Assembly (NCBI RefSeq): GCF_029338295.1
Contig: NZ_CP119791.1
Location: forward strand, 2,356,001 to 2,420,000
Direction: 5' to 3'
Origin: Haladaptatus sp. QDMS2
GTDB lineage: Archaea > Halobacteriota > Halobacteria > Halobacteriales > Halococcaceae
DNA: 64,000 nt
Both the position numbers and the translations under genes were made by a program. This document shows, piece after piece, positions 33,544-43,671 of the stretch (its first letter is position 1; each line of letters opens with the position of its first letter). The notes beneath the pieces are model-generated. The model ran no database searches. It had not been told where the DNA came from and saw only the letters and a program-made list of their open reading frames with translations.

Positions 33544-34542
33544 TTATTCGACGACCGCAAAGCCGCGTGGCGTCATCCGCTCGTAGCGGTCTTTCCACGG
33601 TATCGAGAGTGTCGTCCACGACCGACCCATGTCCCCAGAGCGAGCGATACCGTGGTTCGAGAAGGCGTAGACGACGCCCGGTTCGCCGACCGTCGCTAGC
33701 TCCGCCCGAACTAACCCGTCACCTTCGTCGAGGTCGCCACCACACCGCTCCCACGGGCCGCCAGTCTCGCGTCGATAGACGTAGGACTCGGCCGACGAAG
33801 GGTTGTGCGCCGCGTACGCTCCGCTTGCAGCGGAGAGAACCACCGTGTCCGGGTCGCCCGGGTCTGGTGCGACGCTCCAGCAGTAGCGGTGATTCAACCC
33901 CTCCTGGGGGTGCGACCACGACCGCCCGCCGTCACGCGACTCCGCGTAGCCGTCGCCAGCCGCCGCGTAGACCTGGCCCGGCGCGTCCGGGTGGACGGCC
34001 AGCGAGTGATTGTCGAACCGCGACCCGGAGGGTCGTTCGTGCCACGATTCGCCGCCGTCCTCGGAGTAGACGAAGGCTCCGGCCTCGATGCCGACGTAGA
34101 GACGGTCGGGGTCTTCGGGGTCCACCTCGATCCACCGAACGTGATGGGTGTGCGGCCGCGGCGGGAAGTACCACTCGTCCGCCGAAGGCAGGTCGGTGAG
34201 CGGCGAGAGCGCGGTCCACGAGTCGCCGCCATCAGTGGAGCGATAGACCGCGCTCGGTTCCGTGCCGACGTAGACGGTATCCGGGTCGTGCGGACTCACG
34301 CGTGCTGACATCACGGCTCCCTCGATGACATCCTCACCGACCGATTCCCAGGTGTCGCCAGCGTCGAGACTCCGCTGGAGGCCGGACTCGAACGTTCCGA
34401 CGAAGATGCGCTTCGGTTCGGCCGGCGAGACGGCCACGCATTCGAGCGAATGACCGTCGAGTCGCTCGGTTGCCTGCCAGTCCCCACCCCGGCCGGTCGC
34501 GACCACGAGCACCTCGCGAAGCGGTGCGTAAATTGAGGTCAT
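33544..34542 (-). CDS. BNR/sialidase-like beta-propeller protein
   Basis: A 332-residue protein with five or six Asp-box repeats of the form S-x-D-x-G-x-[ST]-W (SLDAGDTWES, STDGGDSWTA, SEDGGESWHE, SRDGGRSWSH, SGDMGRSWTT). These indicate a six- or seven-bladed beta-propeller. No signal peptide is seen. Catalytic sialidase residues cannot be recognised, so an enzymatic role is not claimed; relatives are often called exo-alpha-sialidase or glycosyl hydrolase by fold only. It is flanked by the reductase and uvrA on the same strand. Confidence 0.85.
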   Translation of the reverse strand: MTSIYAPLREVLVVATGRGGDWQATERLDGHSLECVAVSPAEPKRIFVGTFESGLQRSLDAGDTWESVGEDVIEGAVMSARVSPHDPDTVYVGTEPSAVYRSTDGGDSWTALSPLTDLPSADEWYFPPRPHTHHVRWIEVDPEDPDRLYVGIEAGAFVYSEDGGESWHERPSGSRFDNHSLAVHPDAPGQVYAAAGDGYAESRDGGRSWSHPQEGLNHRYCWSVAPDPGDPDTVVLSAASGAYAAHNPSSAESYVYRRETGGPWERCGGDLDEGDGLVRAELATVGEPGVVYAFSNHGIARSGDMGRSWTTLSIPWKDRYERMTPRGFAVVE

Positions 34543-34584
34543 ACCGAGAGATACGCTCGCCCGACGGAAAGAGGTAGTGCGTCG

Positions 34585-37533
34585 TTAGTCGTCGGTCGTT
34601 ATCGCCGGAGCCACACGGTCCGCACGCGGCCCGTCGAGGTCGATTTCCGGGAGCAGGTCGCGCAGATAAAGGCCGGTATAGGAGTCGTCGTCGCGGGCGA
34701 CTTCCTCGGGCGTACCCGCTGCGACGATTTGGCCGCCGTTCTCACCACCCTCCGGTCCGAGGTCGATGATGTGGTCTGCGTTCTTCACGAGGTCGAGTTC
34801 GTGTTCGACGACGACCACGGTGTTGCCGTTGTCCACGAGCCGCTGGAGCACGTCGATGAGCTTGCGCTCGTCCTCCGAGTGCAGACCTGTCGTTGGCTCG
34901 TCGAGCAGGTAGAGCGTCTCACCAGTCTGTTTCTTACCGAGTTCTTCTGCGAGTTTCACGCGCTGGGCTTCACCACCAGAGAGCGTCGTAGACGGTTGGC
35001 CGAGGCGCATATAGTCGAGGCCGACGTCGGAGAGCAACTGCAGGCGGCGCTTGATGCGTGTGTCTGCTTCGAAGAACGCGAGGGCTTCCTCGATGCTCAT
35101 ATCGAGAACGTCCGCGATGTTCTTGCCTTTGTACGTCACGTCAAGCGTCTCATTGTTGTAGCGGTCGCCGCCACACTCCTCACACGGGACGTACACGTCA
35201 GAGAGGAAGTTCATCTCGATTTTGACGGTTCCCTGCCCGCCACACTCCTCACAGCGCCCGCCCTTCACGTTGAACGAGAAGCGCCCCTTCTCGTAACCAC
35301 GCTGACGGGCGAGTTTCGTCTTCGCGAACAGCTCGCGGATGTAGTCGAAGACGCCCGTGTACGTCGCCGGGTTCGACCGCGGCGTGCGGCCGATTGGACT
35401 CTGGTCGATGAGGCGCACCGTCTCGATCTGGTCGAGACCCTCGATGGCGTCGTGTTCGCCGGGGTCGACGCTCGTGTTGTTGTTCATCGTCCGCGCGAGA
35501 CTCTTGTAGAGAATCTCGTGCATGAGTGTCGATTTCCCCGACCCGGAGACACCCGTAACTGCGGTGAAACAGCCGAGCGGGATGTCAACGTCGAGGCTCT
35601 GTAAGTTGTGCTGGCGGGCGCCCTTGATGGTGAGTTTGCCGTCGGATTCTCGTCGGTCCGTCGGCACGCGGATGGCTTTGCGCCCGGAGAGGTACTCGGC
35701 GGTGATGGTGTCGGCCTCGAGTATCTCGTCGTACGAGCCCTGAAAGACGACTTCGCCGCCGCGTTTGCCGGGGCCAGGCCCCATGTCGATGATGTTGTCC
35801 GCCCGGCGCATCGTCTCCTCGTCGTGTTCGACGACGAGCAACGTGTTGCCGATATCTCTGAGTTCACAGAGCGTGTTGAGCAGGCGGTCGTTGTCGCGCT
35901 GATGGAGGCCGATGGACGGTTCGTCGAGCACGTAGAGGACGCCGACCAGTCCGGACCCGATCTGTGTGGCGAGGCGAATCCGCTGGCTCTCGCCGCCCGA
36001 CAGGGTTGCGGCCTCCCGGTCGAGCGTGAGGTATTCGAGACCAACTTCGCACATGAAGCCGAGGCGGGCGCGAATCTCCTTGAGAATCTCCGTCGCGATG
36101 GTTCGCTCGCGGTCGGTAAGGTTCTCTTCGAGTCCCTCGAAGTAGGTGAGCGCGTCGCCGATGCTCATGCGGTTCACCTCTGGAAGGGACGTACCATCCA
36201 CGAGGACAGCGCGAGATTCGGGCTTCAGGCGCGACCCGTTACACGCCGGGCACGTCGTGACCGACATGAACTTCTCGATGTGCTCGCGGGCGCGCTTGCT
36301 GTCGGTTTCGACGTGGCGTCGTTCGAGGTTCGGGATGACGCCCTCGAACGGCTGTTTCTTCCGGCGGACGCCGTTTTTCGTCTGCCACTCGAACAGCACC
36401 TCTTCGCGCGTCCCGTAGAGAAAGCCCTCCTGTACCTCGGTGTCCAGCTCTTCGAACGGTGTGGTGAGCGAGACGTCGTAGTGCTCGGCCATCGAGTCGA
36501 GCTGGCGGCGGTAGTAGGTCCGGTTGTAGCTCCACGGTTCGAAGACGTGCTTGAGCGGCTGGCTCGGGTCCTGAATGACGAGGTCTTCGTCGATTTCCTT
36601 CGTCTCGCCGAGGCCGGAACACTCTGGACACGCCCCGTACGGGCTGTTGAACGAGAAACTGCGCGTCTCCACTTCACTCAGGTCGATACCACAGTGGGTG
36701 CACGCGAGGTCCTCTGAGAACTCGACGACGAGTCGGCCATCTTTCTCAGCGTTCGCGCCGAGCGACCCGGTCGAGCGCGTCTCGGAGCCGAGTTTGACGC
36801 CGTTCGGCGGGTTTGGCAGGACGACCTTGACGATGCCGTCGGTCTCGCGGAGTGCGGTTTCAACGCTGTCGGTGATGCGAGAACGGGCTTTCTCCGCGAT
36901 TTTCACGCGGTCGACGACGACGTCGATGGTGTGTCGGAAGTTCTCGTCAAGCGTCGGTTTCTCCACGGTGAGGTCGTACTCCTCGCCGTCGACTTCGACG
37001 CGCGAGTAGCCGTCACTCACGAGATCAGAAAAGAGGTCTACGAACGCACCTTTCTGGTCGCGCACGACGGGTGCGGCGATTTTCGCCTTCGTGCCGTCGG
37101 GCAGTTCGAGGATGCGACGCACCATGTTCTGGGCGCTCTGTTCGCCCACCTCGCGGCCACACTCGGGACAGTGTGGAATGCCGACGCGGGCGTACAGCAG
37201 GCGCAGGTAGTCGTGGAGTTCGGTCACCGTCCCGACGGTCGACCGCGGGTTGTTCGCCCCGTTTTTCTGGTCGATAGAGATGGCTGGCGAGAGCCCTTCG
37301 ACGCTCTCGACCTGTGGTTTGTCCATCTGTCCGAGGAAGTTGCGGGCGTAGGCACTCAGACTCTCGATGTAGCGGCGCTGGCCTTCTGCGTAAATCGTGT
37401 CGAAGGCGAGCGACGATTTCCCCGACCCCGAAAGTCCCGTAACGACGGTGAACGTCTCGCGCGGGACGCGAACGTCGAGGTCTTTCAGATTGTGCTCTTT
37501 GGCCCCCCTAACCTCGATGTAGTCCTTGCTCAT
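34585..37533 (-). CDS. uvrA: Excinuclease ABC subunit A
   Basis: A 982-residue damage-recognition ATPase of bacterial-type nucleotide excision repair. It has two ABC ATPase modules: Walker [10 protein letters not shown] at residues 33-41 and GVSGSGKST near 662; signatures [12 protein letters not shown] and [12 protein letters not shown]; Walker [11 protein letters not shown] and [10 protein letters not shown]. Zinc-binding pairs include CPEC, CTHC...CPEC and CEEC...CEEC. Length is slightly above bacterial UvrA, with an acidic C-terminus. uvrB and uvrC are not in view. Confidence 0.98.
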   Translation of the reverse strand: MSKDYIEVRGAKEHNLKDLDVRVPRETFTVVTGLSGSGKSSLAFDTIYAEGQRRYIESLSAYARNFLGQMDKPQVESVEGLSPAISIDQKNGANNPRSTVGTVTELHDYLRLLYARVGIPHCPECGREVGEQSAQNMVRRILELPDGTKAKIAAPVVRDQKGAFVDLFSDLVSDGYSRVEVDGEEYDLTVEKPTLDENFRHTIDVVVDRVKIAEKARSRITDSVETALRETDGIVKVVLPNPPNGVKLGSETRSTGSLGANAEKDGRLVVEFSEDLACTHCGIDLSEVETRSFSFNSPYGACPECSGLGETKEIDEDLVIQDPSQPLKHVFEPWSYNRTYYRRQLDSMAEHYDVSLTTPFEELDTEVQEGFLYGTREEVLFEWQTKNGVRRKKQPFEGVIPNLERRHVETDSKRAREHIEKFMSVTTCPACNGSRLKPESRAVLVDGTSLPEVNRMSIGDALTYFEGLEENLTDRERTIATEILKEIRARLGFMCEVGLEYLTLDREAATLSGGESQRIRLATQIGSGLVGVLYVLDEPSIGLHQRDNDRLLNTLCELRDIGNTLLVVEHDEETMRRADNIIDMGPGPGKRGGEVVFQGSYDEILEADTITAEYLSGRKAIRVPTDRRESDGKLTIKGARQHNLQSLDVDIPLGCFTAVTGVSGSGKSTLMHEILYKSLARTMNNNTSVDPGEHDAIEGLDQIETVRLIDQSPIGRTPRSNPATYTGVFDYIRELFAKTKLARQRGYEKGRFSFNVKGGRCEECGGQGTVKIEMNFLSDVYVPCEECGGDRYNNETLDVTYKGKNIADVLDMSIEEALAFFEADTRIKRRLQLLSDVGLDYMRLGQPSTTLSGGEAQRVKLAEELGKKQTGETLYLLDEPTTGLHSEDERKLIDVLQRLVDNGNTVVVVEHELDLVKNADHIIDLGPEGGENGGQIVAAGTPEEVARDDDSYTGLYLRDLLPEIDLDGPRADRVAPAITTDD

Positions 37534-37573
37534 CTACGCCTGCGTATGGACGCTGGCCGTGAAACGCTGTCGG

Positions 37574-38662
37574 TTAGGACGTGGTTTGCGCGGCCGAAGG
37601 AAGCAGCCAATTTGCCGGCTCGAACACGTTCACCGGCAGCGGTTTTGTCGAGTGCACGTAGAGGGTGTACTCGGGTCCGCCGACCACCAGTCTGCGGAGT
37701 CGGCTCTCGTCGCGTTTGAAGCCAAATTCGGCGAGAACTGCCTCGGGCAGCAAGCCGTCTGGAACCTGAAGGAGGGTCGCGTCAGCGTGCTCCTCGCAGA
37801 GGTGGAGAAGGATACGTCGGAGGCCGATAGTCCGGTCCGCGTCGCCTTCGAGTGGTGCCACCTCTGCGAGGGTGACGACACGCTTGTCGCCGACCATCTT
37901 GATTCGCGTGACGACGGAGGCGAGCGGCACGCCGTAGCGGGTTGCCGTGTAGGTGGTCCACTCGTCCTGTGGGTTGCCAAACCGCCACGCGAGGAAGCGT
38001 TCGTCGCGTCGGAGGTGGAGACGTGACGGTGTCACTCGGCGCGAGAGCACCACGAGGTCGTCGATGAACACACCATCGGCCTGTTCGATGGCGAGTTTTT
38101 CACCAAGGGTGACGCGCCGGTCGCGGCGGCGGCGGAGGAATCGAGCGAGCGCCGTCGTGACCGTGGCGATTGGTCCGAGCGGTCGGACGAACGCGCCCGG
38201 GTCCTGGATTCGGGAGTGCGTTTTCGTGGGTGCGACCCGGATCCAGCCCCAGTGGTCGAAGATGGGGGCGGCCGCGTCGTTGAGGAACGAAAAGAGCACG
38301 TCGTGCGTCGCCTCGCCGTGTGAAATTGTCTCCTTCGCGAGTTTCGAGTAGATGCCCGTCCCCCGGTAGTCCGGATGGATGATAGCATCGACAAGCATCG
38401 CCCCAGCGAGCGATTCGATGCCGTGGGCGAGCGGGAACGACAGGTAGCCCTGCATTCCGATGACCGTTCCATCGACCTCGGCGACGAGCAGTGAGAAGTC
38501 GTCGGCGAAGGGATTGTCGAGATACTTCCAGTCGAACCAGTCGGGCGTTGCAGGCGCGGAGAGACTTTCTTCTACGAGTGCGCAGATGGCGTCACGGTCG
38601 CCGTCTGTAGACAGGCGAATGGTGACACCGTTTACATACGCCGTGTGTGTGACGAGTGCCAT
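37574..38662 (-). CDS. GNAT-family N-acetyltransferase
   Basis: A 362-residue protein from the ATG at 38662 (MALVTHTAYVNG); an open frame of 8 more codons lies upstream. The N-terminal half is a GNAT domain with DAIIHPDYRGTGIYSKLA as the acetyl-CoA-binding motif A. The C-terminal half (about 190-362) is an additional domain of unknown role, as in larger two-domain GNAT proteins. The acceptor substrate is unknown. It lies 40 bases from uvrA on the same strand. An inverted repeat CTCTGT/ACAGAG (38674-38699) lies just upstream. Confidence 0.85.
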   Translation of the reverse strand: MALVTHTAYVNGVTIRLSTDGDRDAICALVEESLSAPATPDWFDWKYLDNPFADDFSLLVAEVDGTVIGMQGYLSFPLAHGIESLAGAMLVDAIIHPDYRGTGIYSKLAKETISHGEATHDVLFSFLNDAAAPIFDHWGWIRVAPTKTHSRIQDPGAFVRPLGPIATVTTALARFLRRRRDRRVTLGEKLAIEQADGVFIDDLVVLSRRVTPSRLHLRRDERFLAWRFGNPQDEWTTYTATRYGVPLASVVTRIKMVGDKRVVTLAEVAPLEGDADRTIGLRRILLHLCEEHADATLLQVPDGLLPEAVLAEFGFKRDESRLRRLVVGGPEYTLYVHSTKPLPVNVFEPANWLLPSAAQTTS

Positions 38663-38901
38663 ACCTGTCACGTCTCTGTGATTCACTATTGTTACAGAGT
38701 TTCAACAGCCGCGCCGAGACGGGAAGTGGGCTGCTAACTGCGAAGGCGGTTGGAAACTGGCCGGGCGGCAGTTGGAGGAGGGTCGCCGACGTGTCGTGCG
38801 AAAGGAGTGGCTACTGAGTGGGGAGAAAATGCTTCGTCCGCGAAAAAACACTCGCTCATCTGTGGCCCTAGATTTAACCGGTGACGTGAGAACCCGTTTG
38901 T

Positions 38902-39351
38902 ATGGCACTGGATACCATGTTGCTCGCGGTTGGCCCCCGCGATGCGAACAGTGTGGGCCGACTCGCAGAGACCGTAATCGATGTCGCAAAGCCGACCGGT
39001 GCAACCGTCGTCCTCGGGCATGTATTCACCGAAGAGGAGTTCGACTCGGTTCTCGAACGGCTCGACTTTTCTGTGGAAAACCGCGCCGAACCGGGCGAAG
39101 TTGCGCGACGGCACACGACGATTCGAGAGCTCACAGACCACTTCGACGAGGCGGGCGTCGAGTACGAAATCGAGGGATCGGTCGGAAACCACGGCGACGC
39201 CATCGTCGACCTCGCGGAGGGGGTCGATGCAGACCGAGTCGTCATCGGCGGGCGAAAGCGATCGCCGACTGGCAAGGCCGTGTTCGGTTCGACCGCCCAG
39301 GAAGTGCTGTTCGCCGCGCCGTGTCCGGTGACGTACGTCAGGCGGGACTGA
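38902..39351 (+). CDS. Universal stress protein (UspA family)
   Basis: A 149-residue cytoplasmic protein with the Usp fold. The ATP-binding C-terminal motif [19 protein letters not shown] is intact (G-2x-G-9x-G-S/T pattern), suggesting an ATP-binding subclass. TTTAA at 38873-38877, centred 27 bases before the ATG, indicates a leaderless transcript. Expression under stress is inferred from the family. Confidence 0.92.
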   Translation: MALDTMLLAVGPRDANSVGRLAETVIDVAKPTGATVVLGHVFTEEEFDSVLERLDFSVENRAEPGEVARRHTTIRELTDHFDEAGVEYEIEGSVGNHGDAIVDLAEGVDADRVVIGGRKRSPTGKAVFGSTAQEVLFAAPCPVTYVRRD

Positions 39352-39400
39352 CCGACCGGGCAAATCTCCTTAACAGTTGCCGGCCAATGTCTACGGTGAG

Positions 39401-40081
39401 ATGCATCACGAAATCGGCCACCGCCCGTCGTTCGCCTTCGTAACCATCCACTTAGATGCAGGAGAGGCAATCGTCACCGAAGCGGGTTCGATGGTCAGCT
39501 ACACAGACGGCGTCGAAATCAAGACCGCAGCAAACGGCGGCCTGCTCGGGTCGCTCAAACGGTCCGTGCTCGGCGGCGAGAGTTTCTTCATGAACACGTT
39601 CACCGCGACCACGGACGGCCACGTCACGCTCGCTCCGCCACTGCCGGGTGACGTGGTGAACCACGACATCGAAGACGAGACGCTCTACGTCCAGTCGGGG
39701 TCGTTCCTCGCGGCCGACCCGAGCATCGAAATCGACACCAAATTCGGCGGCGGCCGGACGTTCTTCGGCGGCGAAGGACTGTTCTTGCTCAAACTCACGG
39801 GGACCGGCGAGACGTTCCTGTCGAGTTACGGCGCGATTCAGGAAGTCGACCTCGAACCCGGCGAGAAGTACATCGTCGATACGGGACACGTCGTCGCCTT
39901 CGAGGAGACGACAGAGTTCACGGTCAACAAAGTCGGCGGTCTCAAGTCCACCCTTCTGAGCGGCGAAGGCCTCGTCGTCACCTTCACCGGCCCGGGCCGC
40001 ATCTGGATGCAAACCCGGAGCGAGGACGCCTTCCTCTCGTGGCTCATCCCGCAGTTACCGACGAGAAACAGCAGCAACTGA
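39401..40081 (+). CDS. TIGR00266/AIM24-family protein
   Basis: A 226-residue soluble beta-rich protein starting MHHEIGHRPSFAF. The family core is visible in EAGSMVSYTDGVEIKT, SFFMNTFTA, GEGLFLLKLTG and VDTGHVVAFEE. The role of the family in prokaryotes is not established (the mitochondrial AIM24 affects inner-membrane organisation). It is 50 bases after the stress-protein gene on the same strand and could be cotranscribed. The C-terminus MQTRSEDAFLSWL is conserved in the family. Confidence 0.88.
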   Translation: MHHEIGHRPSFAFVTIHLDAGEAIVTEAGSMVSYTDGVEIKTAANGGLLGSLKRSVLGGESFFMNTFTATTDGHVTLAPPLPGDVVNHDIEDETLYVQSGSFLAADPSIEIDTKFGGGRTFFGGEGLFLLKLTGTGETFLSSYGAIQEVDLEPGEKYIVDTGHVVAFEETTEFTVNKVGGLKSTLLSGEGLVVTFTGPGRIWMQTRSEDAFLSWLIPQLPTRNSSN

Positions 40082-40135
40082 GCCGTCCACGTACCTGACC
40101 AAAAACATCATACGTACAACGTGTTTAGGTGAGAC

Positions 40136-41629
40136 ATGCGCCGCAGACAGGTCCTCAAAGCCGCAGCCGCAGGCGCCGCCCTCCCCGCATTCGGCCGCTC
40201 GGTTTCCGCCCAAGCGGCGGACGAATCGTACACCCCGCTGGGGACGCTTGACCTCGCTCGAGCGAAAGAAGTCGTCGTCAGTGCCGACGGCGAAACCGCC
40301 TTCCTCGCCCTGACCGACGGGTTCGCCACCGTAGACGTGAGCGACCCCGCCAATCCGGCCGTGCTCACAGAAAAGCGCGGACTGCTCGGCGACGTGGACG
40401 GCGGCCCCCTCCGAAACATCTACGACGTGAAAGTAGACGGCGACACGCTGCTCGTCGCCGGCCCGGCGAACCCGACCGCCGAGGAAAACATCAACGCGTT
40501 CATCCTCTACGACGTGTCGGACCCGGCGAATCCCTCCCGCCGCGCCGTCCACGAGACCGACTTCTTCCATCACAACGTCTTCGTCGAAGGTGAGTACGCC
40601 TACTTCGGCGACAACGAGCACGCCCAGGACGTGGAGAATCGGCGAAACGAACTCGTCGTCTTCGACATCAGCGGCGAGCCGGAGGAAGTGGGTCGCTGGT
40701 CCGTCGTGGACGCGGAAGAAGGCTGGGCAGACGTCGGCGTCGGCGTGTGGACGCTCCACGACCTCTACGTTCAGGACAGCATCGCCTATCTCGTATTCTG
40801 GGATGCCGGCACGTGGATGGTCGACGTGAGCGACCCGGCGAACCCGGAGTCACTCGGAAGCGTCCGGTCCCCCGACCCCGAAGAACTGTCGCAGCTCACG
40901 AACGACCAGCTCAACCAGATGATTTTCGAGCCCCCGGGTAACGACCACTACGTCACCGTCAACGACGACGCGACGGTGATGGGCGTCGGCGGCGAGTCCT
41001 GGGACGTGGACACGAGCGACGACTCCGGTGGTCCGAGCGGCATCGAACTGTTCGACATCTCGGATATGGCGAACCCAGAGCCCCTCGCGATGCTCGAACC
41101 GCCCGAAGTCGACGACGCCTCGTTCCAGGGGACGTGGACGACGTCCCACAACTTCGACATCGTGGGCGACCGCCTCTACTCCTCGTGGTATCAGGGCGGC
41201 GTGAAGATTCACGACATCTCGGACCCGGCGAATCCCGAGGAACTGGCGTGGTGGCGCGAACCGACGCAGACGAGTTTCTGGACCGCCCAACTCGCGGTTC
41301 CCGGAGAGTTCTTCGTCGCCACGAGCCACGAGAACCCCGCCGTCAGTAACGGTGCCAGCGGAGCGGCCCTGTACACGTTCCCCGACCGGGCGGGCGAACA
41401 GGAGAACCCGCCGTCGCTTACGGGGACGCCGACGCGGACGGCGACTACCGCACCGACGCAAACGACGAGCACGCAGACCACGACGGCAGCACCGACGACG
41501 ACGGCCACGAGCACGCCCGAACCGACCACGACGGAGACGACTGGGCCCGGCTTCGGCGTGCCTGCGGCGGTCGCTGGTGTCGGCCTCGGGGCGTGGCGGT
41601 ATCTGCATCGCGAGCGAAACGAAGATTAA
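40136..41629 (+). CDS. Exported LVIVD-repeat surface protein with Thr-rich stalk
   Basis: A 497-residue protein. The N-terminus has an RRQVLKAAAAG twin-arginine signal. The mature part contains repeated (V/F)D(V/I)SDPANP units of the LVIVD beta-propeller class. It continues with about 40 Thr/Pro/Ala residues, a likely O-glycosylated stalk, and ends PGFGVPAAVAGVGLGAWRYL then RERNED, resembling a PGF-CTERM anchor processed by archaeosortase A. A cell-surface location is well supported; ligand or enzyme activity is not evident. Its TAA overlaps the stop of the convergent FAU-1 gene. Confidence 0.88.
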   Translation: MRRRQVLKAAAAGAALPAFGRSVSAQAADESYTPLGTLDLARAKEVVVSADGETAFLALTDGFATVDVSDPANPAVLTEKRGLLGDVDGGPLRNIYDVKVDGDTLLVAGPANPTAEENINAFILYDVSDPANPSRRAVHETDFFHHNVFVEGEYAYFGDNEHAQDVENRRNELVVFDISGEPEEVGRWSVVDAEEGWADVGVGVWTLHDLYVQDSIAYLVFWDAGTWMVDVSDPANPESLGSVRSPDPEELSQLTNDQLNQMIFEPPGNDHYVTVNDDATVMGVGGESWDVDTSDDSGGPSGIELFDISDMANPEPLAMLEPPEVDDASFQGTWTTSHNFDIVGDRLYSSWYQGGVKIHDISDPANPEELAWWREPTQTSFWTAQLAVPGEFFVATSHENPAVSNGASGAALYTFPDRAGEQENPPSLTGTPTRTATTAPTQTTSTQTTTAAPTTTATSTPEPTTTETTGPGFGVPAAVAGVGLGAWRYLHRERNED

Positions 41630-43005
41630 AGCGCCTTTTCGAGCGCGCTCGCCACGCGGCGAGCCTTTTCTGCGAGTTCTGGAGAGATGTTCCCGAGGGC
41701 TACTGCAGCGTCCAGTTCGTCGTCGTCGACGCGCTCGACCGTGCCGTCTGCGTGCTTGATGACGTCGACGTGGAGGTCCACGTAGCGGACGGTGTCGGGG
41801 AAGATTTCGACTGGCGTGCAGACGTTGACGTACGTCCCCCGTCGGTCGCCGTCCTGACTGCGGTACACCGTCGGATACCACCACTTGCCCTCGGTGAACT
41901 TCGTCACCGCCACGTCGCCGGCGCGGCGGGGAACCTCGAGTGCGTCGTAGTTACCGCCGGGCGACATCTTGCGGGTGACCGTGATGCGCTGGTTATCGAC
42001 TTCGCGGTCGGTCACTTCGCCCGACCCGAGGGTGATGAGTCGCCCGTCTGGTTTCCCGTGGCCGATGGCGACAGTGTCGCCGGCCATCGGTCCAAACTGC
42101 CGGGTGACCGCGGCGAAGGGGAACTCGCCCTGTGGGTCGCAGATATCCTCGACGAAATCGACCGCGGCGCTGGCCCGGCGGTCTGCGGCCTTGATGCGGT
42201 GGTGGCCGGGCATCGTCGTGGTGACCGCCCGGCGGTGGTCGTCGAGGGCGAATCGTGAGTCGCGACCAAACCAGACCCAGCGCGTCGCCTCGCCGTCGTG
42301 GAGCGCGAGGGGTGCCTCGTCGGTCGGGTCGGGGGCGTCGGCGAGTGACCCTTCGATGGCGTCAGCCTGCGCGACTGCCGCCGAAAGCGCGTCGTCGAGC
42401 GCGTCGAGACTGGCGTCGTCTGCGTCCCGACCCCAACTCACGTACCAGCCCTCGGGCGGGTCGGTCGGAAGGAGGTCGCCGAGGGCCATCGGCCGGGTGC
42501 CGGAGGGTTCGGGACCGCGGACGAGCGTCGCGAGACCGCCCATCACGCGGATTCGTGTGTCTACGACGGGTCGGTCGCCGCTCCACGGTGCGGCGGGGTC
42601 GCGAACCTGCACCCGAAGGGCGTCGTTTTCTGAAACCCGGTCGTCAACCTTCGAGTAGGGGAGAAACCCTTCGGCCGCTCCAAGGTCGACGACCGCACCG
42701 CTGCCGAGCGTTTCCGTCACGACGACGTTGCAGACCGCGCCGCGCGGGGCCGGGTCGGCCCACGAGAACGTGTCGATACCCACGGCGAGCAGGTCGTGGA
42801 GTTCGCCGACTGCCTCGTCGGTTCCGACGACGCCGACGCCCTGCCGGTCTGCCGTGGTTTCGACGGTGGCGTCGTACTCCGCGTCTTCGAACGCCTCGTC
42901 GAAGCGGTTACGGATTGGTTCTGAGGCGAGCACGACGTCGTGGCCGGCATCGTGAAGCAGGTGCGTGACCGCCGTCGTGTAGATGCCCCGGACGCGGACG
43001 TTCAT
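41626..43005 (-). CDS. FAU-1 family RNase E/G-like RNA-binding protein
   Basis: A 459-residue protein from the ATG at 43005 (MNVRVRGIYTTAV). An N-terminal RNase E/G-like part with an S1-type segment (GAVVDLGAAEGFLPYSKV) is followed by a DUF402 domain at the C-terminus (WWYPTVYRSQ, PVEIFPDTVRYVDLHVDVI). FAU-1 proteins bind A/U-rich RNA and have reported endonuclease activity towards rRNA precursors. The upstream small gene overlaps the start by ATGA, so translation is coupled. Confidence 0.9.
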   Translation of the reverse strand: MNVRVRGIYTTAVTHLLHDAGHDVVLASEPIRNRFDEAFEDAEYDATVETTADRQGVGVVGTDEAVGELHDLLAVGIDTFSWADPAPRGAVCNVVVTETLGSGAVVDLGAAEGFLPYSKVDDRVSENDALRVQVRDPAAPWSGDRPVVDTRIRVMGGLATLVRGPEPSGTRPMALGDLLPTDPPEGWYVSWGRDADDASLDALDDALSAAVAQADAIEGSLADAPDPTDEAPLALHDGEATRWVWFGRDSRFALDDHRRAVTTTMPGHHRIKAADRRASAAVDFVEDICDPQGEFPFAAVTRQFGPMAGDTVAIGHGKPDGRLITLGSGEVTDREVDNQRITVTRKMSPGGNYDALEVPRRAGDVAVTKFTEGKWWYPTVYRSQDGDRRGTYVNVCTPVEIFPDTVRYVDLHVDVIKHADGTVERVDDDELDAAVALGNISPELAEKARRVASALEKAL

Positions 43006-43376
43006 AGCGCGTCTCTGCTCGCAGCGAAGCGGACGCGGTCGTGGACGGTCGCGCCGAGGTTCAGTTCGACCACGTCGTCGCCGAGGACCCGCCCGCCTTC
43101 GATTGGGACGCCCCACGAGTCGAACCGGAGGTAGCCGCGGATGTCCGCCCCATGGGTGAACAGGTCGCAGTACGAGACGGTGTGTTCGGGAAACTCGGCT
43201 TTGCTGTGGGCGAGGTCCATGTCGGAGTAGACGGTGTCGTGGTCCTCGAAGAAGGCATGAAGGCGGTCGGCGTCCGCCTGCGTCGCCTCGACGACCGCTC
43301 GCGAGACGGCTTTCAGTTCGTCGAGCGAGAGGCCAGCGTCACGAAGCGCCTTCTGCGTTCGCTGGTCGAAGTGCAT
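43002..43376 (-). CDS. Small unrecognised protein translationally coupled to FAU-1
   Basis: A 124-residue acidic soluble protein starting MHFDQRTQKALRDAG. The first 50 residues are helical (LSLDELKAVSRAVVEAT); the rest looks beta-rich (GYLRFDSWGVPIEGGRVLG). I do not recognise a named family. The 4-base overlap with the FAU-1 start and the short intervening distance imply a joint role, perhaps RNA processing; this is inference from position only. Confidence 0.75.
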   Translation of the reverse strand: MHFDQRTQKALRDAGLSLDELKAVSRAVVEATQADADRLHAFFEDHDTVYSDMDLAHSKAEFPEHTVSYCDLFTHGADIRGYLRFDSWGVPIEGGRVLGDDVVELNLGATVHDRVRFAASRDAL

Positions 43377-43421
43377 GGGCGTCGGTTGGGACGGCGGGAT
43401 TGAAAATAGCGCGGTCTGTCC

Positions 43422-43556
43422 TCAGTCGTCTGCGGGTGCCGCGGACGGGGCGGCTGAGTCTTGGGCTGCGGTTGCTTCGTCCTCGCTGTTCGACCGTCGG
43501 TCGGTTGTCGGCGGTGCGGTGTAGAGTAAGCCACGACTCGTGCTGTACCGTGTCAT
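43422..43556 (-). CDS. Candidate 44-residue small protein
   Basis: The frame begins ATG at 43556 (MTRYSTSRGLLYTAPPTT) and ends TGA at 43422; its second half is Ala/Asp/Ser-rich and disordered. GTTTTATC on the same strand (43583-43590) lies about 30 bases above the ATG, the position of a TATA box for a nearly leaderless gene. It sits in an otherwise empty gap between the FAU-1 partner and the PrsW gene. No family is recognised. The promoter is the main support. Confidence 0.45.
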   Translation of the reverse strand: MTRYSTSRGLLYTAPPTTDRRSNSEDEATAAQDSAAPSAAPADD

Positions 43557-43671
43557 GACCTACCAGTGGGCGCGAAACCCTTGATAAAACTACTCCTGAT
43601 ACTGTATTAGGTAGCTGAATCAGTGCTAGGACGGCAGAACAATTAGGGTCGGGGCTGCCTTACGAAGTGAC

